From the NCBI GenBank assembly GCA_018907035.1, contig JACCIC010000001.1:4570001-4634000 (forward strand): a stretch of 64,000 nucleotides of DNA, in the 5' to 3' direction. The translations under genes and the position numbers were made by a program. The notes below the pieces were generated by a model. It worked only from the letters and a program-made list of their open reading frames with translations. It did no database searches and was not told where the DNA came from. Below are positions 49,401 through 60,937 of the stretch, piece after piece (position 1 is the first letter of the stretch; each line of letters starts with the position of its first letter). Source of the DNA: Sycobia sp. Sy_11 (lineage: Eukaryota > Arthropoda > Insecta > Hymenoptera > Epichrysomallidae).

Positions 49401-50459
49401 TTAAGAATGTGCTGAAGCTAGGTGTTTTGATGCATCCTACTTAATTTCGTCCTCGGTCTGTTCGATGAAAAACTGTAGACAGGCCTGAAATCCTTATATG
49501 ACCTGTGTGCCAAGAGTATAAAAGTGTATTTTTATAATATTATTATTTTTGCTAATCATATGATAATTTCAAAGGGTTTATGAAAGACAGGATCGAACAA
49601 AAATATATCTTCTAGAATTTTGTACAAATGCCTATTACTCGGACATCTCGATTGAATGATTGTTAAAGCAAAATATGTTATGTTAGATTTTCTATACCCT
49701 TCAGCTTAATTATTAGTATTTTTGTTTAACTTCAAACCTGGTGAGCACTACCCACTGCAAGATTGATATTGTCCATTTCCATTCAAAACTTCTATAATTA
49801 ATTTGTCCATAATTACTTCACTTAAACTCTGCCCTTCAAAACTGACAAATGCAGTTGTAGAAACTGAAGGTGTGCAACATCATCACAGTGAATATCTGGT
49901 ACCCTATTAGTATCGAAATTTAAAAGCCTATTCTATGGTTTTTTAATCAGAGGCTATGTGCTCTTGCGACCATTGATCTTCTATGTCCTTCCGTCAGGCA
50001 ACTGTGATACTTGTAAAGGAGTTAATTTTAAAAATGGATCAATGCTGTATAGAGTATGATGCTACGAATACAGTATACATGCGAAGTTTTTTAAAGCAGA
50101 GTTTGCCTCGAAAGTAATTGCTATACTGCTTGTGACGATATTTCAATATTGGCGGGAATGGAACTTTTAATTAAATTAACTTTATGCCTGTTTGAAATTT
50201 CATGAAATGTTTGCATATTTTTTATACGAGCGCGTTGTTAAAAATATGTTAAAATGCTCCGTACTGTTGGAATTTCTGTGCTATTTATACTCTCTGCCCA
50301 TTTTTCGCGAGTTTAATTATTAAGTTCGTACCTTATTATATGATTTAGCATCGGCATAAATCGATCCACCTATTGGACCAACGCTTTCCAAAGCCGGATT
50401 GTGTTTACTCTGAACGTATGTATATACTATTTTGTATAGAATGCTCTATTCTACATACA
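49401..50459. other. AT-rich flank of the BEL/Pao remnant
   Basis: Weak minus-strand resemblance to the protease-to-RT linker (TISILQWVV near 49770) is possible but not convincing. No LTR or gag zinc knuckle could be supported. Confidence 0.35.
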
Positions 50460-50588
50460 TATGCTATAACATATATAGTTTATTATTAAATTTATACTAT
50501 GTATATATATATTATATTATGTATATATTATACTATGTATATTTATATTATGTATATATTATACTATATATATATATATATATATTTA
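50460..50588. repeat. Degenerate AT-rich tandem (TATATTATACTATG-like)
   Basis: The motif TATGTATATATTATACTA recurs three to four times with variation and leads into pure AT just before the palindrome. Confidence 0.75.
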
Positions 50589-50638
50589 TTTATTATTAAA
50601 AACTATATATATATATATATATAGTTTTTAATAATAAA
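50589..50638. repeat. Perfect 50 bp palindrome
   Basis: TTTATTATTAAAAACTA at 50589-50605 is exactly inverted at 50622-50638 around an (AT)8 core; the whole 50 bases are self-complementary, centred between 50613 and 50614. It can extrude as a cruciform. Confidence 0.95.
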
Positions 50639-50639
50639 A

Positions 50640-50779
50640 GAAATTTACTTAGTTGCTTGGAAGCATTTCAAATCTCGCTTATTATATACAAAAAAATTCA
50701 ATTTTATATAATACTCAACAATATATTTTCAATTTTCAAAGCGAGATTTTAAAAGCTTCCAAGCCACTAAGTAAATTTC
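50640..50779. repeat. Long hairpin: 40 bp arms, 37 of 40 matching, 60-base loop
   Basis: Arm 50640-50679 is complementary to 50740-50779 apart from three mismatches. Recognisable blocks are GAAATTTACTTAG, GCTTGGAAGC and ATCTCGCT with their inversions. The loop (50680-50739) itself has a short inverted repeat (ATTATATA and TATATAAT). It begins one base after the perfect palindrome. It could be a tiny foldback element, a MITE remnant or an RNA hairpin; the arms are non-repetitive enough that chance is unlikely. Confidence 0.9.
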
Positions 50780-50780
50780 A

Positions 50781-51775
50781 TTTATTGTTTCCCACGAAGC
50801 TAGAACACCAACTGTCTCATCATTTAAACAAATTTTCAAATAATAAAATTTTTTATAGCTGGTACTCGTAGTGTGGCACATTGATTTAAAAGCATCAGCA
50901 AATGTGAGCTACGCATCAAAATGAAAGGATAGCCTATGAGTTTAAAAACATTAAATAGTTTTTAAATAGTTTTCGCTTAAATGTTGGTGTGTGTTAATTT
51001 GAACGAATTTTTCAATTAATACATTAACTAATTAGCTTATCATAATCTTTTAGTAATGCTTGTTTGCATGATGTCCAAAAAAAGTTCTGTCGTTGCCGCC
51101 ACGGTATAAGCGATGAAAAATATTACTTCAATTAACTTCTTTCAGCAGTATACCTCTTTTATTGATTTTTCTTTTTTTTTCCAATACCAGAAGAAATCAA
51201 TGCTACTCGGAATTTTGCACTTGCTCCCGTCACACAATTCTGTGTATGCATTTATCGATGTTTGTTGCAAACCAGCAAAGTAACCCAAATCCGCTTTGAT
51301 CAGGCGCGCGCTGTTATATCGATTATATCTCGATAGCCCGTGATTTACACAGATTCTAAGCCGATTGTAGCGCTCCTGTATAATAACGGATTTATCGCGC
51401 TTATGGAATTAATCATCGCGATGTGCGGTGCCCAAGCGCATCTAATATAACTTCGCACATAATCCGCACGCAGTAGCAGCCCCACAGCACGGCGCGACTT
51501 ATCATAGCTGTTCCGCGTTCTAATGTAGGGCCACCAGGGTCGATCGACATTTGCGCAAGCGATGCTTGTATCGAGAGAAGGTTGGACGGGAAGAGGTTTG
51601 AGAGGGGGAGGGTGCGATCTTTTGCTCGTTACTACTTCGTAGATATATCTGTTGGGTATACGTGGGTTGAGCGACCAAATCTACGAATCGGTCTTTGTGA
51701 TAACCCACGTTCGTGCACGTCGATGAGTCGTAGATATACGTGGAAGCTACTAATAGTCTCTTAAACTCAGCGTGT
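50781..51775. other. AT-rich, then GC-richer sequence, no gene
   Basis: From about 51290 to 51570 composition becomes more even with CGCG words. Minus-strand open frames here include the CA/GT repeat downstream and are low-complexity. Confidence 0.45.
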
Positions 51776-51840
51776 ATACACACACACAGACACACACGCG
51801 CGCGCGCGCGCACGCACGCACACTCACACACGCACACGCA
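51776..51840. repeat. Compound CA / CG / CA microsatellite
   Basis: CA units, then about eight CG units, then CGCA and CA units: one continuous alternating purine-pyrimidine run with few breaks. It is followed at 51841-51868 by a self-complementary AT-rich segment. Confidence 0.93.
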
Positions 51841-53551
51841 GATATAATATATAATATATATTATATAAACAAATGAGGTTTTATTGCTCGGTGGGTAAAT
51901 ATTCCAGGGTGCTTTGCTGATCAACTAGCCGTGGGCAGACAAAGCTATCAGCGTTGATGATTATATTATCGATAATTCCTTTCGATGGAACGAAACGTGA
52001 ATGTTTAAATTTAATATTGTTATTCGTTTCTCGTTTAAGGTCTCGTCAATTATTATTTTAACTTTAAATATTGATGCGATTGAAACCTTGTGACAGAGAT
52101 TTTTATCAACTAATATCCAGTGTTATATAAGGCTGTACATACACTGCATTTAATAAAACAGTTTACAGTTACAATAAAACATAAAGACCACTTTTGATAT
52201 TGACAAGATCATTTTGAAAGTGATAACTATCCATGAAAAGTTTAATTACGATTTACCCAATCTAAATTCAATATCTATGTATTGTAATAAATTTTATATT
52301 AACTAACTAATTTTTCTTTATTTCCATCATTTTTCATGATAAGGTAGTAGAATGGGATTGAGTAAAGGAATCAACTAAAATAGACGAGCATAAATTTTCA
52401 ATGAATGCTTTGGTAATTCAATAGTATAGATTTAGTTTAAAAAATAAGAAAAAATCTTCTTGATACAGAAATCTTGAATATCTTTTAGAAATTTTATCAA
52501 GTAAAAGATCTAACAATTCATAGATTATATATTAAATTTCGTATGATGCCATTAGATGTAAACATTAACGTTTGTCAAAATGAAATTCATATAGAATTTC
52601 AAAAAAATAGATATAACTTGCATTAACACATTTATAAAATAATCTCGTTCTTGAATTATCGGGCTGACGTTCTCTGAGAAAGTGAGAATTTACTCTATAT
52701 ACAGATTAAGAAGTCGTGTAACTCGTACTTACTAAAGTCACATTAGCCATCATCGCAATAATTCAATCTATAGAAAAAGCTTTAAATAAAACTAATTTAC
52801 AGTTATCATAGTTTCAAAGAAAGTACAAAGGCTCAAGTTGATTTCAGCTCATAATCTCAGTAATAAATCTCATATAACAGAAGGCTTTTATCCTTAATAT
52901 TTCAAAAGAAATGTAAAATATCCATTGATAGCAAAATTTCCAGAGATTTAAAAATTTTAAATTTCACTAAACTGTATGCTTTGTTCTTACGAAAACAAAC
53001 TCAAAATTATATAATAAAACTTTTCTAGATTGCGAAAATTAAAAAAATTTATTAAATGATCAAATTGATGAGAGCAATATACCTATATTAACAAATGAGC
53101 AAAATTTATTCATCTATTTAAATTTTATGTAAGAAAAGCTTTGTTAAATAGTAAGAATCCACAAAGTAATAATCTTTATAACATTTAAGGCAAAAACAAA
53201 TTATAATTATTTTTACATAATTATATACGACAACAAAACTATAATTATTTTTATTATAATAACGATGATTATTTTCAATGAATTTTGTGATATTTTTACG
53301 TTGTTTTTACTTTTTAAAGCTTTATTTATTTATTTATTTACGATGTTTATTTATTAATTTCTAAATAAATGAAATAAGTTCAAGTTTATGTTTTTGTATC
53401 AAATTATTTGTTTTATTTTTTAAATTGTCATTTCATCAATTTTGTTATTAAAATTTTATAATAAAATATGTTTCCTTTTTTTGTATTTGCTAAAATCATG
53501 TTATTGCATCTGATGGAATTATTTTTATTTTTGATTGCTCATTATCTTGTT
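51841..53551. other. AT-rich unique sequence, nothing recognised
   Basis: No genes or repeat families were recognised. A (TTTA)n run occurs at about 53322-53339. Confidence 0.5.
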
Positions 53552-53640
53552 CATGTGGGGGCTCCACTCCGCGAATCGCCGGCGGGAGCTTTGATCCTGG
53601 ACCCCCCCCCCCTTAGCTGCTTATTACACCACGTTTTAAC
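53552..53640. other. Isolated GC-rich insert with C11
   Basis: About 90 bases of GC-rich sequence including CGCGAATCGCCGGCGGGAGC and C11 (53602-53612) stand alone in very AT-rich DNA. GGCTCC and GGGAGC can pair as a short hairpin. No family was recognised. Confidence 0.4.
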
Positions 53641-54951
53641 TCTTTGTTTTTAATAAAGTTATATTAATAACGACTATGGTTCAAAAAAATTTTTATTTAA
53701 AATTTTAAATAGACTTCAAGTTAAAAAATATACTTGTGATAGACATTCATTATTTATACTTACTAATTTCGAACATTCCACATACGTTCAAGTATTAATC
53801 CATGCATTAAATTAAATCGGCATTCATTCCACAGTACGTCCAGATGAGGCAAATGTAGAGCGTCTGCTAATTATTCGATCAGAATCGTTCGGTATTACCG
53901 CTGGCATTCACCCAGAAACGTATTAGTATATATACGCATTTCTGAAGCGAGGCATCGAGACGGCATAAGTAACCTGGCTTATTGCTCTAGCATCTTATGA
54001 AAGAAAATCGATCTGTTATTGGAACTGTTTTTCGATCTGTTTTTAATGAAAGTTTAAATTATTCTCTTTATAATCCTTAATTAAGATTTTAATTCGTCAT
54101 TTTTAACCAATCTTCTCACACCTGCTTACTTCGCCTATTTGAGACTGTAGCTTCTTTTTTTTATTTTATTAGTGAACTGAGTGGCGATTAGTCAAACTAT
54201 TGCTTCTCATATTACGAATAAATAAATACGACGGAAACAATTATTTCTTTAATTAAAAATTATATTGGTTTTTGCTATTGGCTAATACGGAAAATTTGGG
54301 AAAGAAAATGTTACCAAATATTAAATTGTAAATATAAGTTTCTTCAGGAAAGTGAATAAATAAGTAATTAACATATTACTAAAATTAACGTAGAACGATT
54401 ACTAATTTATTTAATGATTATTTATAACATAGGTACATAATTTATTAGATTCCCACATCGCAGCCTGCTCAATGGTATGGATAAATGGTAAGTAATTTTT
54501 TGGTAAAATCTAAGACCATATACACAAGTTAGATAATTAATTTAATCTATAAGTTACACATAATGCAGGATAGTGTTTGTTAACTGCTGAAAGATCGTTA
54601 ATTGTATGAAATGTCTACATACGGTTTATATGAATTCATAATTTCGACTAGACGCCCAACTCAATAAACTTTCGCTATTAAAAACATACTGGAATTGCTG
54701 TACATGGATTTATATTACATGCATATTTTATATGAATTTTATTTTTGCAAGATGAAATTCCAGTCGTGAACACAGAAATAGGTATCAAAAATAGGAATCA
54801 ATATTAATTCTTTTTAACTCAACGTTACAGTACTTTTATGTTATTATTGTAACTATTAGTTCGCGTTTACTTACATATGTTTTCAAGTTGTAAATTAGTT
54901 GACATTTATCACTACATTTTTATGATTCTTAGGATTAGGAAATGTAACATT

Positions 54952-54952
<1 letters not shown>

Positions 54953-55004
<52 letters not shown>
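54953..55004. repeat. (AT)n microsatellite
   Basis: About 52 bases of alternating AT. Confidence 0.95.
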
Positions 55005-55006
<2 letters not shown>

Positions 55007-55609
55007 CATTCATCTACCTGAAAATCGGAATGAATAAATAGGAATGAATATTAGTTTCTCTCTATTTAATTTCGTTGGAGAATTTTATTATTAGAAAATC
55101 GCATTTTTTGTGCAAGATCCAACTCTATGAAGTGATGGCAATTTTTTTTAAAACATAATTTTCAAGTACAAAAAATGAATAAAAATGTTGAAACCGTTCG
55201 CCTTTTTTTAATAAGAAATTCTCTATATGGCGCAGAAGGAAAACGCATTTTTATAATAAATAGAAACATTAGTATTCACTGCCACAATTCGTTAGCGGCA
55301 ATTCGCATAATATATGTATATTATTAGATCTTTTTTATTGTGCTATATACACTTAAACTGAAAAGAAATCTGGAATTCATTCAGACATATACTTATGTAA
55401 AGTGTTACATATGCGATAAAAGGCTTTTAATAGAAACACCAACCTAATGTTCGATTTAAAGTTTGAATGAGCAGCAACCCTACACCAGACATAAAACAGC
55501 CGTTAGAAAATTAGACTCGTATTATTTGAAAGTTTATGATTTAGCTACTAATCCGGCTGAGTTAGCAAACGAATTTTATCTTTATTCAACATGTCTTTAA
55601 GTTTTTTAT

Positions 55610-55611
<2 letters not shown>

Positions 55612-55659
<48 letters not shown>
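55612..55659. repeat. (AT)n microsatellite
   Basis: About 48 bases of uninterrupted alternating AT. Confidence 0.95.
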
Positions 55660-55662
<3 letters not shown>

Positions 55663-55858
55663 AAAAATTAGCAATAAATTTTTTCTTAAAATTATTCAAG
55701 TATCGTGTATTTAACCAAGATATTCAATTGAAATAATATTAACATTTACTTGTGATACTTAATAAATATATATTCTGCTCCCCCTTGTTACCTTAGTAAA
55801 CATCGCCGTCCGTCCTATTTATAGAGTAATGAAAACAAAGACTCGTATTATTATTAGC

Positions 55859-56440
55859 ATTGCATGCATCCGACAACCTGTAACAATAAAAGGATATTTC
55901 AGAAAGAGACACAGTTCGATCCCAACCGCGAGCCTCGCTTTATTTCCCTGACGTCGACTTCTAAGCATCCGCAAACACGCGGAATCGCGCGGCCTCGTAC
56001 GCGCTCGAGCGCGTTGGCGAGCGCGCGACGGCACGCGAAAATCGTCGGCTGTACACATCCTTTTGCGCCCGCTACTGCGGCCACGGATTACGTCTGTATT
56101 TCAATGAGCGCTCTTGAAAATCGCCAACGGCGACTGGCGCAGCGCGCGTCCACGGTTACCCGATCGCGGCCGAGGCGCTCACGAATGAACTCGTCGCGAT
56201 TGCGCTGCCTGAGCACGCAGCCGTATTATTCACGCCAGGGGAGAGACAAAGCGCCGTGCTGGTCTCTCGAGCTGTATACGCGGAGGACGGAGGTGGCTTC
56301 AATGTAGATTACAGTTAGGAGTAATTCGCTAAGGCGGCGCATCCAAAGCCAGTCACGTGGCTCGGATGCACACGGGCAGCGTAGGGTAGGCTTCCGGGGA
56401 ATTCCGTAGCATCGCTGTCCGTGCTTTGGCGTAATGAGGA
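55859..56440. other. Strong CpG island
   Basis: A sharply bounded block with dense CpG (for example GCGCGCGACGGCACGCG near 56020). The plus strand is open for 147 codons (55864-56307), but the minus strand is also open and the peptide is Arg/Ser-biased without recognisable domains. It is a candidate regulatory island or a non-coding first exon; no splice donor could be convincingly assigned. Confidence 0.45.
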
Positions 56441-58429
56441 CGGGCAGTGTGAATTAATGGAAATGGTTATTAATAGCAACGACGACGTGAATGTTATGGA
56501 ATGATTACTGTAAACAGACCGTAAAATTGAGCTTTTGCAATAAAATATAAAATCAGTTAAAATATCACTGGTATTATATAAATTGAAAAGACTTCTTTCT
56601 ACTAGGAGTTGTTGAATTTAAGTTTCGTATATAAATAAATCTCTTTTTCATATCTGTTATGAGAATCTAAAACCTCAATTAATGGGAATTTATAGCCCTT
56701 TTTTAGTATTAAAAATACTAATTACCGTCTAGAAATTGATTCTCGAATCTGACTAGCGTCTTGTTAGTCTTTCATATTTAATGTTAGAATCGAGAAAAAA
56801 AATCTGGTCTGATCCTAGCTACGATTTGTCCCACTATTATTGGTATTTCAAGTAGTAGTATCTTAGGTACATATTATAATTTACAAATTACTTTCTCTAT
56901 ATATTATTACGTTAACAATTTACAATGAATAATTGATAATTATTAATATATTTTTGTACACTAAGTTTTGTACATTTTATTGTTAAACTCCTCTGTCGAA
57001 CATATAAATATTTTATTTCGATCAAAACAATCTCAGCAGAGTCGCTAGCTAACGCATTATACACTATGCTAAAACGCTATATGCGATTATAATATTGTAT
57101 ACTTTGCATACACTGTGCATGTCTTAATCTTTTAACATCATGCAATATTTTATAAACACAAGATAAAACATATACAGTATATCTATTTTACTCCTTCCCA
57201 AGTTGTAAATATCTACTGGTTTGTATGTATGTATGTATAGATATATAAAATCTATATATTTTAAATGTTCGAATTAATGAAAAAAGAGAACTTGACTAGA
57301 TTAAAGGTATAAAGGCTAACCATTTTCTTCATTTTTGTACTAGTAAGGATCCGACAATACTTCGTTATTTCGAATATGGAAAGAAGTTATGGAAACCTAC
57401 CTTAAAATAAAAGATTTTACCTACCTTTTACCTACCTTAAAATAAAGAATTAAAATAGAGAGTATAAGAATTTCCTTAATTATTCACTTGGAAGATTTCG
57501 ACTGGAAAATACGTCTTTCATTCCAAAATAGGGAAAAGTTAAGGATATGTGACTAGGGTCTAGCCCGAACTAGGGATACGTCAAATATATTTATGCACGG
57601 ATCGTTTAGGATTATTTTTAGATTATTGTTTTCTCATTCTATCTTGTGGCCATCGGTTGGAGATTAAATGTCTGAAAATTTATCACCAAGAGTTTTAGTC
57701 AATTATCGCTTAAACAATTTTGGATACGCAAATTCCATAAAGATTCGATTATCGTAGTATTATAAAGCTTTAGACTGTCTATCAGACATTTTAATTCAGT
57801 TATTCAAGAACAATTAATCAAGGCTCAAATATCTGTAATTCAGTTAGAACTGAGAATAGTTTATATCAAAATTACACCTGGGATGTATATTGACTATTAT
57901 GAAAGGCATCTTTATCTTAAACACTCAGATGTAATATTCCTAAGTTTATATGAGCAAAGAGGCAATTGGACTATTTGCAAGATATAAATTAAATATGAAG
58001 TTGTGTAGCAATAAATTATCACGCATGTATAGAATATTGATAATTCTATCTAGTATAGTATAATGTCACATTGATAACTTATCTAATAAATTTTAGAATA
58101 GTACTATATCATCGTCTATTATTGTTAACGGATAATTTAGATAATAGTAAATGATAATCTAACAAATGTTTATTTCATTATCAAACTTCATGATACGAAT
58201 AGTATTGATTCTATGTTTTAAGCTTGTGCATTTAAAAGCTAAATTCTTAATTTATTCATTTCGTACTTAACGTCATTTGATGGATTTTCACAATTACACG
58301 AGGAAACAAGCAAACAGATTAAGCGCAGTACACGGATTTTAGAAATTGCATTAGACAGGGTGGCATATCTTAGAGCATTCAAATATCTTCACTAGAAATT
58401 TGTTTGGATTGCTGTCCATTCACTATTCC
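56441..58429. other. AT-rich sequence with a short direct duplication
   Basis: CCTACCTTAAAATAAA occurs at 57395-57410 and again at 57431-57446, a local direct duplication. Nothing else was recognised. Confidence 0.5.
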
Positions 58430-58645
58430 TCGCTCTATTCGCTTCCGGCTGTCATTCCCGGTCCAGCAGCCGTTCCCATTCGCGACTCTGTACGTCTGAG
58501 GATGAAAGTGACTGGCACGCGGAATTCGCGGCACGCTGTGCTACCGGCAAGCGAGTGACGAAGTGCGAGTGTGATCTTTGTTTGCTCGTCCGCACAGGAA
58601 GAGCAACAACAGAGCCCGCGCGATTCAGGGCCAGCGTACATAATG
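58430..58645. other. Small GC-rich patch
   Basis: About 210 bases of GC-rich, CpG-containing sequence in AT-rich DNA. A 68-codon minus-strand open frame (58435-58641) has no recognisable family. Confidence 0.35.
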
Positions 58646-60378
58646 ATATATAAAATTTTAAATGAGAGTTTTAAATGAATTATTTTCGGTCAAATAAGAC
58701 TGATGGTGATATTATCTTAAGCATATTTTAAAAAATAAAATAACGTCTGGAATTAGATATAAGAATAATGTTACTGTAATGAAGAAGAATACGTATAATG
58801 GTGTATATGTTGGAAACGTAAAGATGGAAAATCAATCATGAAAGTACTTTAAAACAATGACAAATAGTCGAATTTATTTCTATTTCGTAGGCATCTTTGA
58901 ATTATAAAAGTATTTCAAAATGCTTTCAGTATACTATCTAAATCTTTGGTGATTCTATTTTGAATAAGAAGATAAATGTCACAACTGTTTATAGGTTGTG
59001 TCTACTCAACGAGAAGAACATACTTATATATCAGTTATATATCAGAGTAAGATTTGTATTTAGCAAGTTTTAGAATTTAATTTATAGTTGATGCTTTTGC
59101 TATATGTATTGTATGTAATAGAGGAAAAGCCATTATGAGACAAAAATTAATTCATCGTCGTGAGCTATGAATGAATCCAATTTTTTTACGCTATTTTGCA
59201 ATTTTTTAATACAAATTATTTACATATAATTTAAACTGCAGAAACATATTAGGATTGAGTCGCAAAGGGAATTTTGTTTTACAATTATGTTTAATTTGAA
59301 ATCTGTCTACGTTGAAATGAGGAAACTAATCGATAAACATATAGTGGTCAATTAAATGGAATTATTTGACGAATACAAAAGATATTGGCAATTTATTACT
59401 GGAATACAGTAGGTAATAATACTGCGAGCAATGCTCATTTGATATATCGCGTACACACATTACTTTACACTTATAAAAAAGCTATAAAATTTCATCCTAA
59501 ATACGATTCACATAAATAGAAAAATAGCAACATTGGTCACATAGATATGTATGTTTGCGTTGCGTTATATGATGTGAAATCTAATATCTCAGAAAGACCA
59601 TCCAATTTAAGGATGTTAGAAGAAAATAAAGATAGCTCATCTACTTCTCGCCAATCTTTGTGTATGTTCTAAAAGAAAAATATGTATTGTATTGAGTATA
59701 TGTAGTGATACTGTCAATCATTAATATTAAAACATAATAGTTACGATGAGCAGGTAAAAGTTAATAGAAAACTTGATGGAGATCAATAAGTGATTCTACC
59801 CTGTTAGTGGGCTTCCCTAGGGGTTTCCAATTTTTTGGACACCATGATGTATTTTTCTGCTAGTCACTGTGTCTAATTATAGTTCTTCGATGCATTTATT
59901 TGAATGCCATAGGGTGAAACAATTACACCTAATGCACTAATGTAGATTAATTTCAGTTAAGAGCATTATCACTCCGTTAAAATATGGATCTTTTTTATAT
60001 TACATGAACCTAAAGCATAAGTATTTATTCATATTTTTGGTCTTCAAAACACTACGTATGTTTTAGAATACAAGAAATATTTAATTAACTCTTTTTAGCG
60101 TAAGAAGTATATTGAAGTTAGGCAAAACGCGAAAGTTAGACAGATATAAAAAGTTTAAGAGAAAAAGAAGAAATAAATTTCTTTATAATATGTTAAAAAA
60201 TTTAAATAATAATAAAAAATTATTTAGTGAAGATTTTGATGACATCATTTAAATATATTTTTATAGTTGCAACTACATAATGGAAAATAACATTTCAGAC
60301 ATTATTTCCAAGGATGAAAGTATGTGAAAAATTAATAAAATAAGGTAATTCTGCAAAGAGAAATAGATAAGAATAGCT
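58646..60378. other. AT-rich unique sequence, nothing recognised
   Basis: No gene, RNA or repeat family was recognised. Confidence 0.5.
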
Positions 60379-60409
<31 letters not shown>

Positions 60410-60420
60410 GAGAGAGGGGG
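60379..60420. repeat. (GA)n microsatellite
   Basis: About 40 bases of alternating AG with one TGAG interruption, ending in a G run. Confidence 0.95.

Positions 60421-60937
<517 letters not shown>

Larger units (their letters stand above)
53641..55858. other. AT-rich sequence with two AT microsatellites
   Basis: No coding or RNA signature was recognised. The arrays at 54953-55004 and 55612-55659 are listed separately. Confidence 0.5.

Noticed and set aside
49750..50130. Gag or protease part of the BEL/Pao element
   Set aside because: Only isolated short resemblances in changing frames; could not be told from chance by eye.
55864..56307. 147-codon open frame in the CpG island
   Set aside because: The opposite strand is also open and composition is Arg/Ser-biased; no recognisable domain or splice signals.
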